Of a DNA stretch of 64,000 nucleotides, positions 50,328-59,738 are shown piece after piece (within the stretch, counting starts at the first letter, position 1; each line of letters starts with the position of its first letter). The translations under genes were made by a program, and so were the position numbers. Under the pieces are notes generated by a model, which was given only the letters and a program-made list of their open reading frames with translations, was not told the DNA's origin and ran no database searches. This DNA is from JAOUGY01 sp963825585 (GTDB lineage: Bacteria > Actinomycetota > Acidimicrobiia > Spongiisociales > ZC4RG35). The DNA is taken from assembly GCA_963825585.1 (NCBI GenBank), contig CAWGTX010000006.1, positions 62,001-126,000 of the forward strand, in the 5' to 3' direction.

Positions 50328-51485
50328 GTGCCAGACGCCCGTCTCATCCAACCCGCCCTCGAAGCGGCCCGGAAGGCCCTCAGGCTGCTCGACGAGGAGC
50401 ATGTTCCGGCCGGGTTGCGTCGGGTGGTGGCAGCGTCGGGGCGCAGGCTTCCGGTCCCGCTCGAGAAGACCCTGATCGATCATCTCGATCGACTCGACTG
50501 GTTGCGGGCCGAAGCAGCGGAGCACCTCGACGACCGCCACGTCGCTGCGCGGTTGTTCCTGGAACGTCCCGACGGGTGGGAGGAGACGACCGCCCGCCTG
50601 GAGTCGGGCCACCACGACTCCACCGCAACGCGTCTGCTCGAGTCGGCTGAGGCCGCAAATGCCCGCTTGCTCGCCAAGTTGGCCGGCCAGGCCGAGGAGC
50701 TACGGGCGGCGCGCGCCGAGGTCGAGCGGCTGCGCACCGAGTCCCGATCGGATCCGGAACGGACCCGATTGGCCGAGTCCAACCGTGACCTGCGTGCCAG
50801 GGTCGCCGAAGTCGAGCGGGCGCTGGAGGCGGAGACCCTTCGTTCCGACGAAGTCGAGCGCCTGCTCGGCGAGGCCGACCGCCGTATCGCCGAGCTCCGG
50901 CGCCGGAGCAGGGTGGGACATCGCGAGGCGGCACCGTCGGGGGGCCCGCAAGTGTTCGGCGCCGGAGATCCGCTGGCGCTCGCCCGATCACTCGACCATC
51001 TGGTGGAATCGCTGTCCAGCCGCCGCGGTGAGGAACGGCCCGACGTCGGAGTTGCCCAGTCGGGGGAGGCCCTGGTGCTGCCGCCGGGGGTACGACCCGA
51101 CCAGGCCATGGCGATCGAGTGGATCCTGTCGCTGTCTCGACCGGTGGTGGTGCTCATCGACGGGTACAACGTCGGTCACGAACTGGCCTCGGTGCCCGAC
51201 TCGGGTGTCCGGCTGAGGGTGGAGCAGATGGCCGCCCGGCTGCGCCGCCTGGCGGAGGCCCCGATGACGGTGGTGGTGTTCTGGGACTCACGGGCCGACA
51301 CCGGCGGGTGGCGGTCGTCAGGCGTAGACGTACGGTTCGTGCCGTCGGCCGACGACGCCATCGTCGAGCAGGCGGGCAGCGGGGTCGTGGTCGTGTCGTC
51401 GGATCGAGCGGTGCGCGAAGCGGCGGAGCGGAAGGGTGCGGCTGGTCTGTGGTCACAGGCGCTCCTGGGATGGATGGCGCGGTGA
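50328..51485 (+). CDS. NYN (YacP-like) domain protein with coiled-coil N-terminal half
   Basis: A GTG at 50328 gives 385 residues. The first 90 residues are helical. A long coiled coil (about 95-205, for example AEELRAARAEVERLRTESRS and LRARVAEVERALEAETLR) follows, then a C-terminal PIN-like NYN domain starting PVVVLIDGYNVGHEL (Asp near 278), with WDSRADTGG and DDAIVEQAG. Bacterial NYN proteins of the YacP/Rae1 type are ribosome-associated ribonucleases, so an RNA-cleaving role is plausible. It is divergent from ilvB. Confidence 0.83.
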   Translation: MPDARLIQPALEAARKALRLLDEEHVPAGLRRVVAASGRRLPVPLEKTLIDHLDRLDWLRAEAAEHLDDRHVAARLFLERPDGWEETTARLESGHHDSTATRLLESAEAANARLLAKLAGQAEELRAARAEVERLRTESRSDPERTRLAESNRDLRARVAEVERALEAETLRSDEVERLLGEADRRIAELRRRSRVGHREAAPSGGPQVFGAGDPLALARSLDHLVESLSSRRGEERPDVGVAQSGEALVLPPGVRPDQAMAIEWILSLSRPVVVLIDGYNVGHELASVPDSGVRLRVEQMAARLRRLAEAPMTVVVFWDSRADTGGWRSSGVDVRFVPSADDAIVEQAGSGVVVVSSDRAVREAAERKGAAGLWSQALLGWMAR

Positions 51486-51534
51486 CCTCTCGGTGGGGCC
51501 GATTTTTGTCTCACCCCGCCGATACGTTGGCTCC

Positions 51535-51747
51535 ATGCTCATCGACTGTGACTGTTGTGTGATGAAGAACACGTCGGCCTGTGCCGACTGTGTGGTCTCG
51601 GCGTTCGTAGCCCTCGATCTCGGCGGCCCGATCGAGGTCGACGACGCCGAACGGGCTGCCATGGATGTGCTGGCGGAGGCGGGGCTGGTCCCACGCCTGC
51701 GGCTGCTGCCGGGGAGGGGCGATCCTCCGGCGGCAGCTGCAGGCTGA
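51535..51747 (+). CDS. Cys-rich small protein
   Basis: A 70-residue protein beginning MLIDCDCCVMKNTSACADCVVSAF, with five cysteines in its first 20 residues, arranged like a metal-binding knuckle (CDCC...CADC). A VDDAERAAMDVLAEAGLVPRL helix follows. Similar short proteins occur in many actinobacteria; their function is unknown. It lies 49 bases after the NYN gene on the same strand and may share its transcript. Confidence 0.75.
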   Translation: MLIDCDCCVMKNTSACADCVVSAFVALDLGGPIEVDDAERAAMDVLAEAGLVPRLRLLPGRGDPPAAAAG

Positions 51748-51763
51748 GCCGTCCGGGCAGCGG

Positions 51764-53143
51764 TCAGACCAGCTCCGGCTCCTGCTCTGCTCGTTCGGGT
51801 TCGGCGGGCGGTGTCGGCGCTCGGCGGCGCCGGCGGGACGCGGCCACTGCTGCGATCAGGATGATCCACGAGAACGGGAGCATCCATGCGACCGCCAGCA
51901 CGGCGAGGCGAACGATGCTCACCAGGACCTCCCAGCTCTCGCTCAGCCCATCGGAGAAGCCGGTGATCCCATCGGGCTCCTCGACCTCGATACGCGAAGA
52001 CACCGTGTCGGCCACCGGCTGTTCGTCGAGGGCGGCACCGGCAGGGTCGGCTGGTCTGGCGGTCACGGTGGTTCGGGTGCGAAGGTTCTCCTCGGCGGAA
52101 AACTCGAACGAGAACACCAGGGATTCCTCCGGCGCCAGTGCGACGGAGACATCACCCGACACGGCCGTCAGATCAGCGAGCGACACGCCGAGCTCGGTGT
52201 CGTTGAGCGTCACGTCCACCAGGGGTGTGTCACCGGCGTTGGTGATCTGGAAACACGCCGTCACCGCTTCGCCCGTCTCCACCGAGATGGCGGGGGAGCC
52301 CGGGCACACGAAGCCCCCGTCGCCGTGGCCCGCATAGAACGTCGTCTGCACGGCCACGGCGGGGGCGATGCGTGCCTCGGTCAGGGTTACGACGATCGTG
52401 GCCAGCGCGACCTGGCTCTCGACGGTGCGGAGCTGGCCGCGCAGCGTCTCGAGGTCGGTTTCGCGCTGGAGCAGTTGGTTCTCGAGGGTGGCGATGGTCT
52501 CGAGGTCGTCGGCGTTCTCGAGGAATCCACGAAGCCGTTCGACGCTCGCCTGGGCGGTGCTGATGCGACTCCGGAGGTCCACCACCCGCTCGGTCACGTC
52601 GTCGGCCGACACCGTCTGGTTCCGCACTTCGCCGATCGAGCCGAGCTCGGTGAGAACCGCCTGGAAGTCCTCGGGGAACACCTTGAACACCAGCACGGTT
52701 CGAGGTTTGGCGCCGCCCGTGGTCTCCTGTCCGAAGAGGAACCCTCCGAATCGTTGGATCGCGCGGCCGGCGGCCTGGCCGGCCTCGCCGACGTCGTCGA
52801 CGGCCATCGTGATCTCGGCTGTGAAGATGATGTCACGGCCCAGATCGGTGGGTGCTGCGAGCACGCCGTCCACACCGCCATTCCCCACCTCCTGCTCGGA
52901 CGGCTCGGTTGTTCGTTGCTCCTCTGCCCCCTCCGATGCTGCGGCCGTCGTAGCGGTGGGTTCCGCTGCTGCCGCCGTGGTTTCGGTGGCGGCGAAGTCC
53001 CCTCCGCTCAGCGTCTCCGATGTCGTCGCCTCGAGCGTCTGGGCGATCTCCGAGAATTCGGCGCCGGCGTCGTCTCCCGACAAGGAACACGCTCCGAGCA
53101 CCAGGCCCAACGCCACGATCGCCGTGAGGATTCGTCTCGACAT
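51764..53143 (-). CDS. DUF4349-type membrane lipoprotein
   Basis: From the ATG at 53143 (GGAGGG site) the protein has 459 residues. A lipobox LGAC at about residue 19 is followed by a Thr/Ala/Glu-rich linker. The DUF4349 region reads DIIFTAEITMAVDDVGEAGQAAGRAIQRFGGFLFG, with a helical hairpin (ERVVDLRSRISTAQASVERL ... LQRETDLETLRGQL). Next comes a beta-sandwich-like segment with two cysteines, then a C-terminal membrane helix and basic tail. Other DUF4349 proteins are lipid-anchored with unknown roles. An extra Ig-like part before the C-terminal anchor is unusual. Confidence 0.85.
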   Translation of the reverse strand: MSRRILTAIVALGLVLGACSLSGDDAGAEFSEIAQTLEATTSETLSGGDFAATETTAAAAEPTATTAAASEGAEEQRTTEPSEQEVGNGGVDGVLAAPTDLGRDIIFTAEITMAVDDVGEAGQAAGRAIQRFGGFLFGQETTGGAKPRTVLVFKVFPEDFQAVLTELGSIGEVRNQTVSADDVTERVVDLRSRISTAQASVERLRGFLENADDLETIATLENQLLQRETDLETLRGQLRTVESQVALATIVVTLTEARIAPAVAVQTTFYAGHGDGGFVCPGSPAISVETGEAVTACFQITNAGDTPLVDVTLNDTELGVSLADLTAVSGDVSVALAPEESLVFSFEFSAEENLRTRTTVTARPADPAGAALDEQPVADTVSSRIEVEEPDGITGFSDGLSESWEVLVSIVRLAVLAVAWMLPFSWIILIAAVAASRRRRRAPTPPAEPERAEQEPELV

Positions 53144-53211
53144 GTTTCCCTCCATCGCGTACCTGCTTGGACGCCGGGCGTAACGTGCCGGTTCCGGCAT
53201 ACCCTGGAACC

Positions 53212-54309
53212 GTGACGTTGCCCCACTCGCCAGCCGCCAGATACGAGCTCCTCGCCGAGACCGCCACCGTGGCGGGGCTCGACCGTTTCGGAGCGACATC
53301 GGTGGAGCCGTTCGAGGACACTCGGAGGGTGATCACGAGCCGGAAGGAAGCGGGTCTGCATGGTGGTCTCACGTTCACGTACACGCGACCGGAACGGTCG
53401 ACGGACGTGCGGGCCTCGTTGCCGTGGGCGCAGACGTTGCTCGTCGCCGGTTGCGCCTATCTCCCCGCAGCGGGAGATCCGGGACCGGCCCAGCCCGGAA
53501 CCGGACGAATCGCCCGGTTCTCGGTGGAGGACTCGTATGCGCCCTTGCGGGCCGGCCTCGAAGCCGTGGCCGGCATCCTCCGGGACGCCGGCTACCGGGC
53601 GGAGCTCCTCGTGGACGACAACCGGCTGGTCGATCGGGCGGCAGCCGTCCGTGCCGGCGTCGGCTGGTGGGGAAAGAACACCATGGTGCTCGCACCCGGG
53701 CAAGGCCCATGGATGTTGCTCGGATCGGTGGTGACCGACGCCGAGGTGGCACCCACGGCGCCCATGCAACGCGACTGCGGCAGCTGCGAGGCGTGCCTTC
53801 CCGCATGCCCGACCGGTGCCCTGGTCGCACCGGGTGTGCTCGATGCCCGGCGCTGCCTGGCCGCGATTGCCCAGCTTCCCGGCTCGATACCCGAGGACCT
53901 GCGGGAAGCGATGGGTGATCGCATCTATGGCTGCGACGATTGCCTCGATGCCTGCCCTCCCGGCGGGCGGCTGGCGGACCAGGCGACGCAGCCCCGTGGC
54001 CGGGTCGAGCTCCGTCGGCTGCTCGAGGCCTCCGACGAGGCGCTCCTGTCCGAGTTCTCCCGCTTCTATCTCCCGCGTCGCATGCCGACCGTGCTGCGGC
54101 GGAACGCCTTGGTGGCGACAGGCAACTCGGGTCGGGCCGATCTCGCCTCCACGGTCGCCGGCTATCTGCAGCACGAGGACCCGGTCCTGGCCGAACATGC
54201 CCACTGGGCCCTCGACCGCCTCACCGGTGAGGTTCAGGCGGGTGAGTCGACGTCGCCGTCAGACGAACGGACGAGCTCGAGCGGTGACGCAACCAGCACG
54301 TTGTGGTGA
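53212..54309 (+). CDS. queG: Epoxyqueuosine reductase
   Basis: A GTG at 53212 gives 365 residues. It has the QueG N-terminal cobalamin-binding fold and the two [4Fe-4S] motifs CGSCEACLPACPTGA and CDDCLDACPPGGRL, with a HEAT-like C-terminal part (LRRNALVATGNSGRADLASTVAG). It reduces epoxyqueuosine in tRNA to queuosine. No other queuosine gene is visible in the window. Its last 76 bases overlap the convergent GNAT gene. Confidence 0.94.
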   Translation: MTLPHSPAARYELLAETATVAGLDRFGATSVEPFEDTRRVITSRKEAGLHGGLTFTYTRPERSTDVRASLPWAQTLLVAGCAYLPAAGDPGPAQPGTGRIARFSVEDSYAPLRAGLEAVAGILRDAGYRAELLVDDNRLVDRAAAVRAGVGWWGKNTMVLAPGQGPWMLLGSVVTDAEVAPTAPMQRDCGSCEACLPACPTGALVAPGVLDARRCLAAIAQLPGSIPEDLREAMGDRIYGCDDCLDACPPGGRLADQATQPRGRVELRRLLEASDEALLSEFSRFYLPRRMPTVLRRNALVATGNSGRADLASTVAGYLQHEDPVLAEHAHWALDRLTGEVQAGESTSPSDERTSSSGDATSTLW

Positions 54310-54677
54310 TCCGGCTCGGCTCGGAAACCGAGTGACTCGAAGACCGCCCGCCGCGAGTCGACGGCCTCCCCGCTCATTGGGAAGACCACGACCCGCCGCA
54401 CCGCGCCACTCAGGTCGGACGCAGCGGCGGCGACAAGTGATCGGGCCACCCCCTGTCGGCGGAACTCTGGCGACACCGCAACCTCCTCAACGTAGGCGAC
54501 CGCATCCTCCACATGCACGATCAGGTACCCGATGAGGCGGCGATCGGACATGGCGCGATACAACACGCTTCCGCGGTGGTGGCCGGCGAGATACCACCGG
54601 GGGAAACATGCCTGGCGAAGGTCGGCGACGTGGGCGGGGTACTCGCCGGGCCGGATGGCCTCGCGTTCGACTCGCAT
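54234..54677 (-). CDS. GNAT-family N-acetyltransferase
   Basis: The 147-residue protein has motif A for acetyl-CoA, VEEVAVSPEFRRQGVARSLV (RRQGVA), and a second half VVVFPMSGEAVDSRRAVFESLGFRAEP, typical of RimI-like GNAT proteins. The substrate may be a protein N-terminus, an antibiotic or a small amine and cannot be chosen. The 3' end overlaps queG. It lies 29 bases downstream of the glucan phosphorylase gene. Confidence 0.85.
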   Translation of the reverse strand: MRVEREAIRPGEYPAHVADLRQACFPRWYLAGHHRGSVLYRAMSDRRLIGYLIVHVEDAVAYVEEVAVSPEFRRQGVARSLVAAAASDLSGAVRRVVVFPMSGEAVDSRRAVFESLGFRAEPDHHNVLVASPLELVRSSDGDVDSPA

Positions 54678-54706
54678 CCCGCGAGGCTACGCCCCCGGGG
54701 CGGGAT

Positions 54707-56830
54707 TCACTCGGCGCCGAGTGGGAAGTACGCCTGCCGGCAGTAATCGGCGACCATCCGATGGGTCGAGAAGTCCAACAACGTCGAAGTGATCGACTCG
54801 CGCATCCGGTCCACCCAGCCTTCGGGGATGTCGGCGGCGTTCCGCTCGTAGAACAGTGGCGCCACCTCGTCGGCGAGGATCTCGTAGAACGAATTGGCGT
54901 CGTGGTGATCGGCTGCGCCCCAGTCACCATTGGCATCGGGTGAGCCGAATGCCCAGCCGTTCTTGCCGTTGTATCCCTCCAGCCACCAGCCGTCCAGCAC
55001 CGAGAGGTTGAGGGAGCCGTTGATGGCTGCCTTCATGCCCGAGGTGCCCGAGGCCTCCATCGGCGGCCGCGGGTTGTTGACCCACACATCGACGCCCTGA
55101 ACCATGAAGCGGGCGATCCGGGCGTCGTAGTCCTCGAGGAAGTGGACGTGACCCTTGAACTCCTCGGACCGCGACAGCTCCACGATCTGGCGGATGAATG
55201 CCTGCCCGTGCAGGTCTGCCGGATGCGCCTTGCCTGCGAACACGATCTGGATGGGCTTGTCGGGGTCCTTCAGGAGGGCCTTGAGTCGGTCCCAGTCCGA
55301 GAACATGAGGGTGGCTCGCTTGTAGGTGGCGAAGCGGCGGGCGAATCCCAGGGTGAGCCGGTCAGCGGTGAGCAGGGTCTCCACCCCACGCAGCTCATCC
55401 GGAGAGGCGCCATGGCGGGCCATCTGCCGGCGGAGGCGGCCGCGAGCGAAGCGCACGAAGATCTCCTTGCGGCTCTCATGGGCCCGCCAAATCGTGTCGC
55501 TCGAGATCTGGCGGGCCTGTTCGAGCACGTCGGGGTTCTCGAGCAGCCGGGTCGGCCACGATCGGCCCAGGTTCCGCACCAGGATCGAGGCGGCGCTGCG
55601 GCCGATCCAGGTGGGGGTGTGGACGCCATTGGTGACGGCGATGGCGTCGTGGCCGATCAACTGGCGCCAGTCCTCGGACACCACTTCCCCATGGCGCTTC
55701 GACACCCCGTTGACGATCGATGCGAAGCGGATGGCAAGGGCGCCGAGGTCGAATCGGTGGAGGTCGTGACCGTCGGCGGAAGCCAGTGCCATGAGCCCGT
55801 CGAGATCGGTCCCGATCCGCTCGGCCCACGGTCCCATGTACTTGCGGGCCACCGAGCCATCGAACACCTCGTTGCCGGCGGGCACCGGGGTGTGCAGTGT
55901 GAAGAGGGTCGAAGACCGGATCTCATCGCGGGCGTGGTCGAGGGAGGCGCCGCCTTCGACGTGTTTGGCGGTCCGTTCGATGAGGCTCATGGCGGCATGC
56001 CCCTCGTTGACGTGCCAGGCGCCAGGCTCGATTCCCAGCGACTCCATTGCCCTGATCGCTCCGACGCCCAACACCAACTCCTGGCAGAAGCGCATCTCCC
56101 GGCCGGCCACATAGAGCTGGTGGGTGATGGGCCGGTCGGCCGGATCGTTCTCCGGGATGTCGGTGTCGAGCAGGAGCAACGGTACCCGGCCGACATCGAG
56201 CTTCCAGACGGCCGCGTAGACCTCCCGGCCAGGGAACTCGATCGGCATCTTCAGCTGACCGCTCCCGCTGCTGACGGGTCGCACCGGGAGACTGCGCAGG
56301 TCGAGCGTCGGATAGATGTGTTGCTGGTGGCCCTCCATGCCGACTTCCTGCCGGAAGTATCCGCGCCGGTAGAGCAGCCCCACGGCCACCAGCGGGATGC
56401 CCAGGTCGGTGGCCGACTTCGTGTGGTCGCCGGCGAGGATGCCGAGGCCGCCGGAGTAGAACGGCAACGAGTCGTGAATCCCGAATTCGGTGCACAGATA
56501 GGCGATCGGGCCCTTCATGTCCACGCCCTGGCGGTCGAACCAGGTCTCGCGCTCGAGCATGTACTTGTCGAACTCGCGAACAGCGGCCTGATAGCGCTCG
56601 TGAACCTCTTCGATCTGCTCGATGACGCGCCACTGCATGCGGTCGATCGAGGCGAGCAGGTCGATGGGATTGTGGTACCGCTCCCAGCCCACCGGGTCGA
56701 TCTGGACCCACAGGTCGCGACCTTCCCCATGCCAGGACCACCACAGGTTGTGGGCGAGGTCGACAAGGCGGTGCAGTGATTGGGGTACCACCAACTCGGC
56801 GTTGGGGAGAGTCGGGATCTGAATCTTCAT
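54707..56830 (-). CDS. glgP: Alpha-glucan (glycogen/maltodextrin) phosphorylase
   Basis: From the ATG at 56830, behind an AAGGGA site, the enzyme has 707 residues, shorter than the classical ~800. It has FGIHDSLPFYSGGLGILAGDHTKSATDLG, the C-terminal PLP site EASGTSGMKAAINGSLNLSVLDG (Lys near 600) and the catalytic NEGHAAMSLIER segment. This is the bacterial GlgP type lacking the N-terminal regulatory part. It releases glucose 1-phosphate from glycogen or maltodextrins. A LacI/cre-type palindrome sits 11 bases before the start. Confidence 0.94.
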   Translation of the reverse strand: MKIQIPTLPNAELVVPQSLHRLVDLAHNLWWSWHGEGRDLWVQIDPVGWERYHNPIDLLASIDRMQWRVIEQIEEVHERYQAAVREFDKYMLERETWFDRQGVDMKGPIAYLCTEFGIHDSLPFYSGGLGILAGDHTKSATDLGIPLVAVGLLYRRGYFRQEVGMEGHQQHIYPTLDLRSLPVRPVSSGSGQLKMPIEFPGREVYAAVWKLDVGRVPLLLLDTDIPENDPADRPITHQLYVAGREMRFCQELVLGVGAIRAMESLGIEPGAWHVNEGHAAMSLIERTAKHVEGGASLDHARDEIRSSTLFTLHTPVPAGNEVFDGSVARKYMGPWAERIGTDLDGLMALASADGHDLHRFDLGALAIRFASIVNGVSKRHGEVVSEDWRQLIGHDAIAVTNGVHTPTWIGRSAASILVRNLGRSWPTRLLENPDVLEQARQISSDTIWRAHESRKEIFVRFARGRLRRQMARHGASPDELRGVETLLTADRLTLGFARRFATYKRATLMFSDWDRLKALLKDPDKPIQIVFAGKAHPADLHGQAFIRQIVELSRSEEFKGHVHFLEDYDARIARFMVQGVDVWVNNPRPPMEASGTSGMKAAINGSLNLSVLDGWWLEGYNGKNGWAFGSPDANGDWGAADHHDANSFYEILADEVAPLFYERNAADIPEGWVDRMRESITSTLLDFSTHRMVADYCRQAYFPLGAE

Positions 56831-56840
56831 GGTCGTCCCT

Positions 56841-56854
56841 TGTAAGCGCTTACA
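56841..56854. promoter_or_regulatory. LacI-family / cre-type operator
   Basis: TGTAAGCGCTTACA is a perfect 14-base palindrome that fits the catabolite-responsive consensus TGWAANCGNTNWCA at every position. It lies 11 bases before the phosphorylase ATG, overlapping a TATGTA sequence that could be its -10. Control of glucan use by a LacI-type repressor is a natural reading. The regulator gene is not in the window. Confidence 0.75.
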
Positions 56855-56942
56855 TAGCTCGGCCGTCAGCGAATATAGCGTCTGACACACTACGCCAGGG
56901 GTCGGACCGGGTCGAGAAGCTTCGACCTGTATCCTCTCCGCC

Positions 56943-58613
56943 ATGGCGCAGAAGATCCATTCCCAGGACGTGACCGAAGGAGATGCCAAGGCTGCGGCCA
57001 GGGCGATGCTGCGAGCGGTAGGCCTCACCGACGACGATTTCTCCAAGCCCCAGATCGGCCTGGTGTCGGCCGGAAACGAGGTCACGCCCTGCAACGTGAC
57101 CGGCCCCATGCTGGCCGAGGCCGCCAAGGAGGGCGTGAGGGCCGCCAACGGGGTGGGCCTCGTCTTCGCCACCATCGCCGTCTCCGACGGCATCTCGATG
57201 GGCCACGAGGGAATGCGGGCCTCGCTCGTCTCCCGCGAGGTGATCGCCGACTCGGTCGAGCTCGTCATGCATGGGGAGCGGTTCGACGGGATGGTGACCA
57301 TCGCCGGATGCGACAAGTCGCTGCCCGGCATGCTGATGGCGGCGGCACGAACCAACCTTCCCAGCGTGTTCCTCTACGGCGGGTCCAGCCTTCCGGGCTC
57401 CTACCGGGGACGCGACATATCCATCGTCGACGTCTTCGAAGGCATCGGCGCCCTGTCCGAGGGCCGCATCGAGGCGGCCGACCTGCTCGAACTGGAACGC
57501 AGCGCATGCCCGGGGGCCGGATCCTGCGCCGGGATGTTCACCGCCAACACCATGGCTTCGGTCGGTGAGGCCATCGGGATGTCGTTGCTGGGCTCGGCCT
57601 CGGTTCCCGCCATCGATCCGCGGCTTCGTGAGTACGCCGTCCTCTCTGGCGAAACCGTGATGGGGATGCTCGAGGCGAACATCCGCCCCCGCCAGATCAT
57701 GACCCGGGCCGCCTTCGAAAACGCCATCACCACCGTCATGGTGCTGGGCGGATCCACCAACGCCGTGCTCCACCTGCTCGCCATCGCCAACGAGGCCGGG
57801 GTGGACCTGGAACTGGACGACTTCGACCGCATCAGCCGCCGCACGCCCCATCTCGGCGACCTCAAACCGTTCGGTCGGTACCACATGGTCGATCTCGACC
57901 GCATCGGCGGCGTTCCGGTTGTCCTACGGGCGCTGCTCGACGAGGGTCTCATCGACGGTGACGTGCTCACCGTCACCGGCCGGACGATGGCCGAGAATCT
58001 CGAGGACTATTCGTTCCCCACCGATCAGGACGTGATCCGGCCGGTTTCGAACCCACTTGCGGCGGAGGGTGGCATCGCCATTCTGCGAGGCTCACTCGCT
58101 CCTGAAGGTGCGGTGGTCAAGGTGGCCGGCATCGAACTCGACGTGTTCGAGGGCCCGGCGCGCGTCTTCGACGGGGAGCAGGCCGCACTCGAGGCGTTGT
58201 TCGCCCATCGCATCAACAAGGGAGACGTTGTGATCATTCGCACGGAAGGTCCCCGGGGTGGGCCCGGCATGCGCGAGATGCTCCAGATCACCGCCGCGAT
58301 CAAGGGCGCCGGGCTGGGCAAAGACGTACTCCTCGTCACCGATGGGAGGTTCTCCGGAGGGACCACCGGGTTGTGCATCGGACACGTCGCCCCGGAATCC
58401 GAACTGGGCGGCCCGATCGGCCTGGTCGCCGAAGGCGACACGATCCGCATCCACGTGGCCGAGCGTCGTATCGACGTGCTGGTGGACCAGGCCGCGCTCG
58501 ACGAGCGGGCGCTCGAGCGCAAGCCCTTCCCCCCCCGCTACACCACCGGTGTGCTCGCCAAGTACGCGAAGCTGGTGGGCGGCGCCGAAGAGGGAGCGGT
58601 GACCAACCGGTGA
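56943..58613 (+). CDS. ilvD: Dihydroxy-acid dehydratase
   Basis: This 556-residue Fe-S dehydratase has the three cluster cysteines: Cys50 in EVTPCNVTG, a second in AGCDKSLPG (near 123) and a third in ACPGAGSCAGMFTANTM (near 195). It also has the C-terminal GRFSGGTTGLCIGHVAPE motif. It dehydrates the dihydroxy acids of Val/Leu and Ile synthesis. It is apart from ilvBNC. No leader peptide or attenuator was seen in the 112-base gap upstream. Confidence 0.97.
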   Translation: MAQKIHSQDVTEGDAKAAARAMLRAVGLTDDDFSKPQIGLVSAGNEVTPCNVTGPMLAEAAKEGVRAANGVGLVFATIAVSDGISMGHEGMRASLVSREVIADSVELVMHGERFDGMVTIAGCDKSLPGMLMAAARTNLPSVFLYGGSSLPGSYRGRDISIVDVFEGIGALSEGRIEAADLLELERSACPGAGSCAGMFTANTMASVGEAIGMSLLGSASVPAIDPRLREYAVLSGETVMGMLEANIRPRQIMTRAAFENAITTVMVLGGSTNAVLHLLAIANEAGVDLELDDFDRISRRTPHLGDLKPFGRYHMVDLDRIGGVPVVLRALLDEGLIDGDVLTVTGRTMAENLEDYSFPTDQDVIRPVSNPLAAEGGIAILRGSLAPEGAVVKVAGIELDVFEGPARVFDGEQAALEALFAHRINKGDVVIIRTEGPRGGPGMREMLQITAAIKGAGLGKDVLLVTDGRFSGGTTGLCIGHVAPESELGGPIGLVAEGDTIRIHVAERRIDVLVDQAALDERALERKPFPPRYTTGVLAKYAKLVGGAEEGAVTNR

Positions 58614-58897
58614 GAGCCGTCTATGCGGTCGTCCTGGTGGTCGGCTTCCTGGGCCTGATCGCCTGGATGGTGGCCCACTCGCTCGCCGAGAGCACGGAGC
58701 GACCCGATCGCGATCCGGAGCGGAGGTTCGGGGTGAAGGGTCGTCGCCTCACCGCCGGTACGGTGGGATTCGGGATAGCCGGGATGAGCGCAGAGTTCGC
58801 CGTCATCGACATCCCGGCGCCGCTCGTCGCCCTGGCGGCGGTGGCTGGTGCCGCCGTGGCGGCCTGGTGGGCGGGAGCGACGGGCGGAGCCGAGTAG
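58610..58897 (+). CDS. Small two-helix membrane protein coupled to ilvD
   Basis: A GTG at 58610, overlapping the ilvD stop (GTGA), opens 95 codons: a hydrophobic helix (YAVVLVVGFLGLIAWMVAHS), a charged middle part and a second helical hydrophobic end (APLVALAAVAGAAVAAWWAG). I recognise no family. The tight overlaps with ilvD before and the phosphoesterase after it argue for a real gene. Confidence 0.68.
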   Translation: MRAVYAVVLVVGFLGLIAWMVAHSLAESTERPDRDPERRFGVKGRRLTAGTVGFGIAGMSAEFAVIDIPAPLVALAAVAGAAVAAWWAGATGGAE

Positions 58898-59658
58898 TGC
58901 TCCTCATCTCCGATGTCCACGGCGCCTTCGACGCCATGCGCCGGGTCGCCGCTGCCGGCGAGACGCTGCTGGTATTGGGCGACCTCGTCAATCTGATGGA
59001 CTACCGCACCGGTGAGGGCATCACGGCCGATCTGCTCGGCATCGAGTTCGCCCGTCGGGCGGCGCGGGCGAGAGCAGCAGGTGACTACGGCGGGATGCGG
59101 GAACTGTGGGGCGAAGCCGTCGGCGACGAGCTGGAGTCGTTCCGTGCACGGTTCGAGCAGTCGCTCCTCGACCAGTACCTGGCCGCCCAGGACGCACTCA
59201 CCGGAGCGAACGCCTACGTGACGTTCGGGAACGTCGACCGTCCCCGCATGCTCGTCGAGCACCTTCCCGAGGGTGTTCGCTTCGTCGACGGTGAGGTGGT
59301 GGTGATCGAAGGCCTCCGGGTGGGCTTCGTCGGTGGCGGTGTCTCCACCCCGCTCGGTGCCGAAGGAGAGGTGTCCGACGAGGAGATGCGCGCCAAGCTC
59401 GATCGGATCGGCGAGGTGGACGTCTTGTGTTCGCATCTGCCGCCTGCCGTGGAGCCCCTGCATCGCGACGTCATCACCGGTCGGTTGGAGCGGGCCTCGA
59501 CGCCGATCCTCGAATACCTGCTCGATGTGGCCCCGCCGTTCCACTTCTTCGGCGACGTGCACCAACCACAGGCGACCAGGTGGAGGGTGGGGAAGACGCT
59601 CTGCCGCAACGTCGGCTACTTCCGGGCGACCCAGCGGGCGGTCCGATTCGATCCCTGA
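58897..59658 (+). CDS. Calcineurin-like metallophosphoesterase
   Basis: Starting at the GTG that shares one base with the preceding TAG (TAGTG), the protein has 253 residues. It begins VLLISDVHGAFDAMRRV, then LLVLGDLVNLMD, TFGNVDRP, SHLPP and HFFGDVHQPQ, the metal-binding blocks of the fold. The family includes nucleotidases and phosphodiesterases. The substrate is unknown. It is the last of the ilvD group, with an 80-base gap to the SRPBCC gene. Confidence 0.85.
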   Translation: MLLISDVHGAFDAMRRVAAAGETLLVLGDLVNLMDYRTGEGITADLLGIEFARRAARARAAGDYGGMRELWGEAVGDELESFRARFEQSLLDQYLAAQDALTGANAYVTFGNVDRPRMLVEHLPEGVRFVDGEVVVIEGLRVGFVGGGVSTPLGAEGEVSDEEMRAKLDRIGEVDVLCSHLPPAVEPLHRDVITGRLERASTPILEYLLDVAPPFHFFGDVHQPQATRWRVGKTLCRNVGYFRATQRAVRFDP

Positions 59659-59738
59659 CAACCCGTGCAGGTATCCGTGCGACGCGGCCGTGGGCGATGT
59701 CGGCTTGATCCGCGCCCGGCGCTAACATATGCAAGCAC

